64,000 bases of DNA from Arthrobacter jiangjiafuii (GTDB lineage Bacteria; Actinomycetota; Actinomycetes; Actinomycetales; Micrococcaceae). Made by a program: the position numbers and the translations under genes. Location of the stretch: positions 2,232,001 to 2,296,000 of the forward strand of contig NZ_CP076022.1 of NCBI RefSeq assembly GCF_018622995.1. Reading direction: 5' to 3'. This document shows positions 16,398-25,128 of this stretch, in pieces (position 1 is the first letter of the stretch; the number at the start of each line of letters is the position of its first letter). A model generated the notes under the pieces. The model was not told the DNA's origin and searched no databases. It was given only the letters and a program-made list of their open reading frames with translations.

Positions 16398-17231
16398 ATG
16401 GCATCTGAAGTATTGGTCATCATCGGCATGGGCGGCATGGGCCAGGCGGTCCTCCGCCGTTCAGGATCAGGGCGGAAGGTGTTGCTCGCGGACTTCAACG
16501 AATCCCTCTTGGAGGCCTCTGCCGCAACCGCGCTGGGTGAGGGATTCGACGTCGTTTCCCAGGTTGTCGATGTCTCTTCCCGGGATTCGGTGGCGGCGCT
16601 GGCTGCGGCCGCGGCAGAACTCGGGTCGGTCACGCAGGTGGTCCACACGGCCGGCCTCTCCCCCGTCCAGGCCCCGGTGGAGGCCATCTGGAAGGTCGAC
16701 CTGATCGGCGTCGCGCTGGTGCTGGAGGAATTCGAGAAGGTCATCGCCCCGGGCGGTGCCGGCGTCGTCATCTCCAGCATGTCCGCCTACATGGCCGGCG
16801 GCAGCATTCCCGCCGATGTCCTGGCCAGCCTGGCCACCGTTCCGGTCGATGACCTGCACCTGATTCCGTTCATCGGCGGCATTGAGAACCCGGGGCATGC
16901 CTACAGCATCGCCAAGCGCGCCAACCAGGTGCGCGTGCAGACCGCCAGCCTGCGCTGGGGTGCCCGCGGAGCGCGGGTGAACAGCATCAGCCCGGGCGTG
17001 ATTTCCACCCCGATGGGCCAGCAGGAGCTCGCCGGGGAATCAGGTGCCCAGATGCGGGCCATGATCGAGGGCTCCGGAACCGGACGGGTAGGCACTCCGG
17101 GCGACATTGCCAACGCCGTCGCCTTCCTGCTCGGCCACGACGCCAGCTTCATCACCGGCATGGACCTGCTGGTCGACGGCGGCGCCGTTGCCGCCGTCGA
17201 CACCGGCCAGCGCAGCCGCGTCGCCGGCTGA
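16398..17231 (+). CDS. SDR family oxidoreductase
   Basis: A 277-residue short-chain dehydrogenase. The nucleotide motif is GMGGMG (residues 10-15) rather than the usual TGxxxGIG. Then come Asp59 in VDVSS, VVHTAGLSP in place of NNAG, SSMSAY (Ser127) and the catalytic YSIAK (Tyr169, Lys173). The insertion between Ser and Tyr is long (about 40 residues), and WGARGARVNSISPGVISTPM and FITGMDLLVDGG complete the fold. An atypical SDR with an altered cofactor loop; substrate unknown. A GGAG just upstream of ATG 16398 supports the start. Confidence 0.85.
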   Translation: MASEVLVIIGMGGMGQAVLRRSGSGRKVLLADFNESLLEASAATALGEGFDVVSQVVDVSSRDSVAALAAAAAELGSVTQVVHTAGLSPVQAPVEAIWKVDLIGVALVLEEFEKVIAPGGAGVVISSMSAYMAGGSIPADVLASLATVPVDDLHLIPFIGGIENPGHAYSIAKRANQVRVQTASLRWGARGARVNSISPGVISTPMGQQELAGESGAQMRAMIEGSGTGRVGTPGDIANAVAFLLGHDASFITGMDLLVDGGAVAAVDTGQRSRVAG

Positions 17232-17247
17232 CACTGACCAGGTTTTC

Positions 17248-18396
17248 CTAGGCAGCGATGCCTTCTTCGTCCTCCCGGACCCGGATCCCTTCGTCAGAAA
17301 GCCGGGTCCGGCGGACGCTCCAGCGATGGGTCAGGACCAGCAGCACCGCGCCGCCTGCCAGCCACAGGCCGAGCTTCAGCACGTCAATGCCGAAGGACTG
17401 GCCCGGGAAGTAGACGATGCTCTGCGCGGCGTGCAGCCAGGCAGCGCCGTTCCAGAAGGTTCCCAGAGCCGCAAAGAAGGGCGGCAGCGTCTCGGCCGTG
17501 AAGATGCCTCCACAGCTGGTGAAATTCAGCATCACGAACAGCAGCGTCAGCGTGGGCGTGGTCCACTTCCGCAGGACCGGATGCAGGGCGATGCCCAGCA
17601 GGGTGATCGTGGTGACGTAGAACCAGGACAAGAGCCAGATGCTCCACTGGCTGTGTTCCAGGACCCCGTAGACAGGTCCGGCGATGACCACGCCGATGCC
17701 CGCAATTACTACCGAAGAGCCGGCGGCGACGGCGGCCCGCCAGAGGATACTGATCCGGCTGGCAACGGCGGAAATGGCCACGGCACTGGAGTACGCACCG
17801 ACGCTGAGGCCCACAAGCAGGAAGAACAGGCCCTGGGACGTCGGATCGTGCTCGTTGGTGGGAACCACATCCACGATCTCCAGCGGCAGGTGCTGGTCAA
17901 AGGCAATGGGCTGGAAGATCTTCTTGGCCACTTCGGCCGTTGTCGCGGAGGCCGCAGAGGCCAGGTACAGCGTGGCGTCCTCACTGCCCGGCTCGTACGC
18001 CGCTGACAGTTCGCGGTCCGTGAGGAGGTGACGGGCGGTTTCCGGGTCCTCCACCACCCGGACATCCAGCCGGCCCGGCTCGGCGTCGTTCAGCTGCTGG
18101 GCGAAAACCTGCGCCGACGTTCCCGAGCCGACGACGCCCAGTGCCATGTGGTTCGGTTCCGGCTGGTGGAAGGCACCAAGGTAGGCCAGGCCCATTCCCG
18201 CAGCCAGGAAAAACGGAATCAGGATGTGCAGGCCCAGGTCCCGCCAGAAGGCGGCCGGCGGGAGGCTGCGGCCCGGCGCCGGCCGGGCCGTTCGGTCCGC
18301 CGCCGGCGCAGTCGGCGCGGGATCCAGCGAGGGCCCCGACGGCAGTTCCGTGAGGACTATCTCAGTGGATGATGCGGAACTGTACGGAACGGGCAT
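17248..18396 (-). CDS. ABC-2/YhgE-Pip-like (DUF3533-type) membrane protein
   Basis: A 382-residue membrane protein: a proline-rich cytoplasmic start, one helix (HILIPFFLAAGMGLAYLGAF), an extracytoplasmic domain of about 130 residues (VGVVGSGTSAQVFAQQL to EIVDVVPTNEHDP), then five hydrophobic segments including TLLFVMLNFTSCGGIF. This one-plus-five arrangement is that of YhgE/Pip and ABC-2 permease relatives used for export or phage infection. Start ATG 18396 has AGAGAGG 4 nt upstream. It is divergent from a MarR gene, with twin operators between them, so it is a likely inducible efflux component. No ATPase gene is adjacent. Confidence 0.72.
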   Translation of the reverse strand: MPVPYSSASSTEIVLTELPSGPSLDPAPTAPAADRTARPAPGRSLPPAAFWRDLGLHILIPFFLAAGMGLAYLGAFHQPEPNHMALGVVGSGTSAQVFAQQLNDAEPGRLDVRVVEDPETARHLLTDRELSAAYEPGSEDATLYLASAASATTAEVAKKIFQPIAFDQHLPLEIVDVVPTNEHDPTSQGLFFLLVGLSVGAYSSAVAISAVASRISILWRAAVAAGSSVVIAGIGVVIAGPVYGVLEHSQWSIWLLSWFYVTTITLLGIALHPVLRKWTTPTLTLLFVMLNFTSCGGIFTAETLPPFFAALGTFWNGAAWLHAAQSIVYFPGQSFGIDVLKLGLWLAGGAVLLVLTHRWSVRRTRLSDEGIRVREDEEGIAA

Positions 18397-18435
18397 GGGA
18401 CCTCTCTGGGGCTGGCGGATGCGACTCCGGCTCGA

Positions 18436-18477
18436 ATGTTGCACTATGCAACATAAGACATTGTTGCACAATGCAAC
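18436..18477. promoter_or_regulatory. Twin MarR operators (two palindromes)
   Basis: ATGTTGCA-CTA-TGCAACAT (18436-18454) is a perfect 8-bp-arm palindrome. GTTGCA-CAA-TGCAAC (18463-18477) is a second copy with the same 6-bp core. Their centres are 25 bp apart, and they lie between the divergent membrane-protein gene (17248-18396) and the MarR gene (18530). The same element overlaps possible -35/-10 sequences of the leftward promoter (TTGTGC, 17 nt, CATAGT). Confidence 0.7.
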
Positions 18478-18529
18478 TGACAGCGATGACGCGGACAGCC
18501 GGACACCTGGCGGAAGGTAGGTTGGAAAG

Positions 18530-18976
18530 GTGACACAACAGGACAAATTCAGGGATACGGCCGTCGGCAGCGTCTACGAACAGATCGATGCCATCTACCA
18601 GCGCGCCGTGGCCCGCTCCCGCCGCATCAACGCGCCGCTGACGGCGGTGGAACAATCCCTTTTGTCCTACATCGGGCGGAATCCCGGCTGCTTGGCCACC
18701 GATATCGCCTCTGCCTTTTCCCTCAACCGCTCCACGGTCTCCCGCCAGCTGCATGACCTTGCCGCTCTGGGGCTGGTGACAGCCGGTGACGACGACGACG
18801 GCCAGGCACGCCGCGGCCGTCCGCTGCATGTGACCGAGGAGGGAGCCGACCGGCTCGAACGATCTTTGGCGATCCACCGCGAAGCGGTCCGCAGCCGGCT
18901 GGACGGCTGGAGCGAGTCCGAACTCCGCGACTTTGCCGCAGCCCTGGAACGGTTTAATTCCGCGAAGGATGCCTAG
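18530..18976 (+). CDS. MarR family transcriptional regulator
   Basis: A 148-residue winged-helix protein: NAPLTAVEQSLLSYIGRNPGCLATDIASAFSLNRSTVSRQLHDLAALGLV (helices and recognition helix), then the wing GDDDDGQARRGRPLHVTEEG, and a C-terminal dimerisation helix. GTG 18530 with GGAAGG upstream. It faces the membrane-protein gene at 17248-18396 across twin palindromes, the standard layout for a MarR repressor of an efflux gene. Ligand unknown. Confidence 0.87.
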   Translation: MTQQDKFRDTAVGSVYEQIDAIYQRAVARSRRINAPLTAVEQSLLSYIGRNPGCLATDIASAFSLNRSTVSRQLHDLAALGLVTAGDDDDGQARRGRPLHVTEEGADRLERSLAIHREAVRSRLDGWSESELRDFAAALERFNSAKDA

Positions 18977-19011
18977 CCCCCACCGCCATGACCCGATGCT
19001 AGGGTCGACCC

Positions 19012-19401
19012 ATGATCGAGGCGATGCCGGCGGACAACACCTTTGACCACCTGAGGGACTCCGACGGCGAGCATGTGGGGTACATCCATATGACTCCGGG
19101 CGGAGACTTCGTTCCGTTCGACCTGCTGCACCGCAGGCGTGCGGAGCCCATGGACCTGGAGGCAGCCGAGGCCCTGCTGAACGAACTGGGGCTGGCGATG
19201 TTCACCGAGGACTGGTGGCTGGACATCGACGGGCAGTGGATTCCGGTCCTCATTCAGGAAGTGCGCCGGGACCGGGTTTCGGTTGCTCCAACCGCTGCCG
19301 GGGCCATTGCCAAGGCCGCCGACATGAACGCCTCGATCGAACTGCCGCTGCCTGCCGCCCGGCTTCACCGCGGGCAGCCCGGACCCGGGACCAGTCCGTG
19401 A
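19012..19401 (+). CDS. Conserved hypothetical protein
   Basis: A 129-residue soluble protein, not recognised. It opens with FDHLRDSDGEHVGYIHMTPGGDFVPFDLLHRRRAEPMDLEAAEALLNELGLAMFTEDWWLD, which looks like a compact alpha/beta domain, followed by GQWIPVLIQEVRRDRVSVAP and a low-complexity tail. Start ATG 19012. It overlaps the next small gene by GTGA (19398-19401), so the pair is probably one transcriptional unit. Codon use looks normal for the region. Confidence 0.6.
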   Translation: MIEAMPADNTFDHLRDSDGEHVGYIHMTPGGDFVPFDLLHRRRAEPMDLEAAEALLNELGLAMFTEDWWLDIDGQWIPVLIQEVRRDRVSVAPTAAGAIAKAADMNASIELPLPAARLHRGQPGPGTSP

Positions 19402-19589
19402 CCGACCTGCAGTGTCCGGCAACGGTTGTCCTGCTCGCCAATGGCGCTCCCCCGCCGCCGTGGCTCGCACGGCTGCCGGTGGCCGCCGCAGACATCGCCG
19501 AGGCGCTGCGCCGGCATGGCCTGGATGCGAAGCCGCCGGCTCTCGTTGCCGTGGATTCGTCTGGTTGGACACTGCTGCAGGATTCCTAA
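19398..19589 (+). CDS. Small hypothetical protein
   Basis: A 63-codon frame beginning GTG inside the stop of the previous gene (GTGA overlap). Seen: VTDLQCPATVVLLANGAPPPPWLARLP, then a helix ADIAEALRRHGLDAKPPALVAVDSSGWTLLQD. No family recognised. The overlap and third-position GC argue that it is real. Confidence 0.5.
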   Translation: MTDLQCPATVVLLANGAPPPPWLARLPVAAADIAEALRRHGLDAKPPALVAVDSSGWTLLQDS

Positions 19590-19721
19590 CGTCTGCAGGG
19601 CCGGAAGCATCCAGGACCCATTGCCCGTGGCGGGCCCCATGTGCTCCAATCGGGGGCACGGAAAACTACCTCCGCCTCTCCCGCGCCCGGGCCGGCGCCC
19701 GCTGATGAACGGAAGGCAGCT

Positions 19722-20273
19722 GTGGAAACGAGCCATTACCTCGCGCTCCTGCGCGGCATCAATGTGGGCGGTCGAAACAAAGTCCCCATGAAGACGCTGA
19801 AGGGCCATCTGGAGGACCTGGGCTATGAACAGGTAGTGACGTACATTGCGAGCGGCAATGTGCTGCTCGAGTCAGCCGATTCCGCCGAGCAGGTCGGCCG
19901 GGACATTGAAGCCGCCCTGACCGGCAGGTTCGACCTTGACGATGAGCTCATCAGGGTGTTGGTGCTCAGCCGGGGACAGCTGCAGGACGTCGTCGATAAG
20001 AAACCGGAGAACTTCGGCGAGCAGCCGGGCAAGTACCACAGCGACGCGATCTTCCTCATGGGCATTGATGCAGAGGAAGCCATGAGTGCTTTCAATCCGC
20101 GTGAGGGGGTGGACCGGGTGTGGCCGGGCGACGGCGTCGTCTACTCCCAGCGCCTCAGCGCCGAACGCACCAAGAGCCGCCTGAGCGCCATTGCGGCCTC
20201 CCCGCTCTACAAATCGATGACCATCCGAAGCTGGAACACCACTCAGAAGCTGTGGACCCTGTTCCAGGATTGA
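19722..20273 (+). CDS. DUF1697 domain-containing protein
   Basis: A 183-residue DUF1697 protein: HYLALLRGINVGGRNKVPMKTLKGHLEDLGYEQVVTYIASGNVLLES at the start is the family signature, and KSRLSAIAASPLYKSMTIRSWNTTQKLWTL ends it. The fold is a ferredoxin-like double module; biochemical function is not established. GTG 19722 has GGAAGG 5-10 nt upstream, and the frame further upstream is not family-like. The glycosyltransferase gene follows 9 nt later. Confidence 0.9.
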   Translation: METSHYLALLRGINVGGRNKVPMKTLKGHLEDLGYEQVVTYIASGNVLLESADSAEQVGRDIEAALTGRFDLDDELIRVLVLSRGQLQDVVDKKPENFGEQPGKYHSDAIFLMGIDAEEAMSAFNPREGVDRVWPGDGVVYSQRLSAERTKSRLSAIAASPLYKSMTIRSWNTTQKLWTLFQD

Positions 20274-20282
20274 CGTGACCTG

Positions 20283-21569
20283 ATGAGCGATCAGCAGACC
20301 CGGGACCACAACCCGGGAACGGCCCGCCATCACTATCTGTTCGCGTTAGTCGATGGCGGCGGCACGGTCCCCCCGGAACTCGGCGTCGCCCGCCGGCTGC
20401 TCGATCGAGGGCACCGGGTCAACGTCCTCGCCGACAATTCAATGGCCGGGGAAGTCGCCGGTACCGGTGCCGCGTTTACCCCCTGGACCGAGAGCTGGGG
20501 GCAGTTTGAAGATTGGGAGCTGCGCACGCCGAGAAGCCAGCTTCGCGGCGTCGTCGACCACATGTTCGTTGGACCGGCCGCCGGACAGGCCCGGGACGCG
20601 GCAGCGGCCATTGAATACCTCCGGCCGGATCTCGTGCTGACCTCATTGCCGGCTATGGGGGCCATGATCGCCGCGGAATCCCACCGAATACCGTTCGGCG
20701 TCATGTTCCCGAACGTGTATGCCCTGCCCGCGCCTGGCATGCCGCCGTTCGGTGCCGGTCTGCCGCCGGCCCGGGGCCGTACTGGCCGTTTGCGGGATTC
20801 GGTTGCCGGCAGCATGAGCATGGCTCTGTTCGACCGGTATGCGCTGGCGCGGTTGAACGCGCTGCGGGCAGAATACGGGCTCGTGCCTCTCGCCCACTCG
20901 TGGGACCAGATGCACCAGGCATGGCGTGAGCTCGTGCTGACGTCTGCCGCCTTCGATTTCCCTGCCCGGCTACCGGACAACGTCCGCTATACCGGACCCA
21001 TCCTCGATGACCCCGCTTGGGCAGTCAGTGACAGCTGGACGCTGCCGGACGGGGACCAGCCGCTGGTCCTGGTTGCGCTCTCCTCCACGTTCCAGAACCA
21101 GACCGGGTGCCTGCAGCGCATTATGGATGCCCTCGGCAGCCTTCCCGTGCGGGGGCTGGTGACAACCGGCCCGGCGGTCCGTCCGGGGGCGGTTCGCGCT
21201 CCGGCCAATGTCGCCGTCGTCCCCTCTGTTCCACATCACCAGGTGATGCCGCAGGCCCGCCTCGTTGTCACGCACGGAGGCCACGGCACCGTGATGAAGT
21301 CCCTGGTTGCCGGAGTGCCGATGGTCATCCTTCCGCATGGCCGTGACCAGGCAGACAATGCCGTGCGTGTCTCAACGAGAGGAGCCGGTCTTGCTGTCTC
21401 CCGCCGCGCCAGCGCCACGCGCATCGCGCGGGCGATCAGCAAGGTTTTGGGCGGGGACGGTTACCGGCACGCGGCAACGGAGCTTGGCCGGACGATTGCC
21501 CGCGATGCTGTCAACGGCACGCTGCTGCCCGAAATCGAGAACCTTCCCGCTCGGGCGGACGAAAGTTAA
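20283..21569 (+). CDS. UGT-type glycosyltransferase (GT1, macrolide-glycosyltransferase-like)
   Basis: A 428-residue GT-B glycosyltransferase. The N-terminal acceptor domain starts LFALVDGGGTVPPELGVARRLLDRGHRVNVL. The C-terminal donor domain carries the signature THGGHGTVMKSLVAGVPMVILPHGRDQADNA from about residue 330, with the HGG and the DQ pair that hold the nucleotide-sugar. This is the family that glycosylates small hydrophobic molecules, sterols, carotenoids or antibiotics. ATG 20283 follows DUF1697 by 9 nt. No polyketide or carotenoid cluster is nearby, so acceptor and role (tailoring or drug inactivation) are open. Confidence 0.87.
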   Translation: MSDQQTRDHNPGTARHHYLFALVDGGGTVPPELGVARRLLDRGHRVNVLADNSMAGEVAGTGAAFTPWTESWGQFEDWELRTPRSQLRGVVDHMFVGPAAGQARDAAAAIEYLRPDLVLTSLPAMGAMIAAESHRIPFGVMFPNVYALPAPGMPPFGAGLPPARGRTGRLRDSVAGSMSMALFDRYALARLNALRAEYGLVPLAHSWDQMHQAWRELVLTSAAFDFPARLPDNVRYTGPILDDPAWAVSDSWTLPDGDQPLVLVALSSTFQNQTGCLQRIMDALGSLPVRGLVTTGPAVRPGAVRAPANVAVVPSVPHHQVMPQARLVVTHGGHGTVMKSLVAGVPMVILPHGRDQADNAVRVSTRGAGLAVSRRASATRIARAISKVLGGDGYRHAATELGRTIARDAVNGTLLPEIENLPARADES

Positions 21570-22302
21570 GGCCCCGGCCGGAGTTAGTGCCCGGGTTAGC
21601 GCCCGCAGCTTCTATGAGCTGACGTTTCCGGTGAGCTGGGCCCTGAGCTGCTCGTTTTCGGATCCCCACTGCCTCAGGCCGACAGCCGCCATTGCCGCCA
21701 TTGTTGGCCTGAGCAAGCAGCGACAGTTATCAAAAGACATGGATCATCCAATTCTCGATGGGAGCGCGCGCTTCAAAGTGTTCTTCTGGAACCGCGCCTG
21801 AGGCTGGCAGTTTTGAAAGCCGCAATCCAACTGCAAGTGCCGCGCTTGTTCAACCAAACATGGGGCGATCCAATGCCGGTCTTTTGTCGGACGGGATCGG
21901 GAGTTAAAGACCGCAGCACCGGACCTGTCTGTTGGTCCGGTGTGAGATGACACGCTATCTGGCCATTTGCCAAGTACCTTGTCCCTTGAATCCTCAGGGA
22001 TCGATGAGCGTGCCCGGTCCATGACTTTGCCACACTAGTTGTCATTTTTTCTGACGCCCTCCTTGCTCGTGGCTGGCCCGGCCGATCCCGGGCTCTCTTT
22101 GTTTCTATGCCTGCCGGCAGCTGACGGGCATCAGATTCATGTCGAAACCTTCGATCCTCGCCGCACATATGTAGGCATAAAGAGCAGCAGCGGCTGCAAA
22201 CCCCGAATAATCAGAGTCTCCAGAAACATCGATATCCTAGGGCTGGCACTCCTTGAGAGAATCCAGCATCGCCTTTATTGCAGCCCCGCCCAGGAAGATT
22301 GC
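21570..22302. other. 733-bp stretch with no supported gene; start of accessory patch
   Basis: Composition drops from the surrounding high GC and third-position bias disappears. Two overlapping minus-strand frames (21744-22022, 21773-22168) are open but have no start context or recognisable motif. A 9-bp-arm hairpin, CACCGGACC / GGTCCGGTG, lies at 21917-21942 with no T-run. I see no intact gene; it is likely decayed or foreign DNA. Confidence 0.6.
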
Positions 22303-22734
22303 ATGAAAACCTTCACGAAGTTCCTACTCCTCATCGCCGCGGTCAGCGCTGTGATTGCTGCCGCTATATTTTTATCCGGTCAAACCCGTGCGGTTGATGA
22401 ACGGCTCCCTGTTCCCGCGCAGTTCGCCACCTCAGAGCACAGGGTAAGGCAAGTCGCGCCAGACAGCGGAACGAAGAAAGATTGGGAGTACGAGGATTCT
22501 TCAGGCAATAGCATGAAAATGTCGAAATGTGATGATTCCGGCTTTTTCTCGTCCAAGACCTGCTTTGAAACTGAAGATAAACTGGTGCGGTTCGAATATA
22601 GAGACGGCAGGAAAAGCGGCCGAACCCAGGAAGTAATCACTTACGACGGCGTTGAGTACAAGGCTGAATGCATCCGGAACGGCAGTTTCTGGGACTGGCA
22701 TGTCAAAACGTACTGCGGATCAGAGCCTCGCTGA
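22303..22734 (+). CDS. Signal-anchored orphan protein with four cysteines
   Basis: A 143-residue protein with a basic start and one hydrophobic segment (residues 5-25, FTKFLLLIAAVSAVIAAAIFL), either a signal peptide or a membrane anchor. The exported part is hydrophilic with Cys76, Cys87, Cys123 and Cys138, enough for two disulfides, and aromatic segments DWEYEDSSGNS, LVRFEYRDGRKSGR and FWDWHVKTYC. AGGA lies 7 nt before ATG 22303. Base composition is clearly lower in GC than neighbouring genes, so it looks recently acquired. No family recognised. Confidence 0.6.
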   Translation: MKTFTKFLLLIAAVSAVIAAAIFLSGQTRAVDERLPVPAQFATSEHRVRQVAPDSGTKKDWEYEDSSGNSMKMSKCDDSGFFSSKTCFETEDKLVRFEYRDGRKSGRTQEVITYDGVEYKAECIRNGSFWDWHVKTYCGSEPR

Positions 22735-22819
22735 ATCTCCCCTCCCGCGGCAGTGGGCGCCGGGTCTGGCCGTCAACCGGCAGCTCCGGGACGGCTGCGA
22801 TGACCTCCCGGGCATGGCT

Positions 22820-22951
22820 AGATGCAGTCCGGGCAGACAAGAAGGGAGCCCGGCACGCCGGCGGAATCCTGACTACGCCGTCGAGTTTGTGGTCCTCGAT
22901 CAGCATCTTCCGCAATGCCTTGTGCGCCCTGGAATGACAGCCGTGCCTCAA
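22820..22951 (-). pseudogene. Fragment of a type I restriction-modification DNA methylase (HsdM)
   Basis: A minus-strand frame reads SRAHKALRKMLIEDHKLDGVV. This matches what I recall of the N-6 methylase (HsdM) segment AHK-x-LR-x-LVE-x-KLDAV, which normally leads to a PSGVFKPYAGVSTA-like block; here that block is the degraded PPACRAPFLSARTAS with Pro, aromatic, Thr and Ala kept in register. A stop (TAG) lies in frame about 20 codons upstream, and nothing methylase-like follows. It is a remnant of about 40 codons. Confidence 0.45.
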
Positions 22952-23298
22952 TAATGATGATTGCCGCTTCTAGGGAAACTCGATCGGCACCTTGTGGTTG
23001 TTAGCCACCACCATGGAATATTGGCCGATACCCCTGAACCTGGCCATCCGTCTACCGCTGAACGGGATCTCACAAGAACCGAGAGCCCATTTGCTATGCC
23101 TGTAGGTTGCCGAACCAATCGCGGTAACCCACAGCCGTTGGCTAACTGCATTGATCAGCCAGCCAACGGCTGTGGAAATGCCTCTACGTCCAGTAAGGGG
23201 CCTGGGACGTGGGATATTGACAACGGCCCGACAATTGCCCAGCAACTTGTCACTTATGCCAAGTTGCCTGACACTGGCCAACTAACTTGTCAACTCAC
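22952..23298. other. Non-coding part of accessory patch
   Basis: No credible gene on either strand. It contains the long inverted repeat described separately and two copies of AACTTGTCA (23244-23252, 23284-23292) close to the nrdF terminator. Composition is lower in GC than the flanking operons. Confidence 0.6.
23129..23175. repeat. Perfect 15-bp inverted repeat with 17-nt loop
   Basis: Left arm CCACAGCCGTTGGCT (23129-23143), right arm AGCCAACGGCTGTGG (23161-23175), perfect complements. There is no T-run on either side, so it is not a standard terminator. It lies in the gene-free accessory stretch downstream of nrdF. It could be a mobile-element end, recombination site or structured RNA. Confidence 0.85.
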
Positions 23299-23330
23299 AA
23301 ATGCCCGGCCCCCTAAGGAACCGGGCATTT
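23299..23330. terminator. Terminator between nrdF and the accessory patch
   Basis: AAATGCCCGG (23299-23308) pairs with CCGGGCATTT (23321-23330), 12-nt loop. TTTTATTT follows on the plus strand and a shorter T-stretch on the minus strand. It begins 14 nt after the nrdF stop, so it closes the nrd operon and probably also stops rightward transcription. Confidence 0.75.
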
Positions 23331-23343
23331 TATTTACTTAGAA

Positions 23344-25112
<1,769 letters not shown>

Positions 25113-25128
25113 GCCAGTTAGCTAACCG

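Noticed and set aside
21744-22168. Possible transposase remnant on the minus strand
   Set aside because: The overlapping frames contain no DDE or HTH motif and no terminal inverted repeats were found, so only a non-coding region is reported.
22961-23341. 126-codon plus-strand frame across the inverted repeat and terminator
   Set aside because: It reads through the nrdF terminator hairpin, has no Shine-Dalgarno, and its composition is not coding-like.
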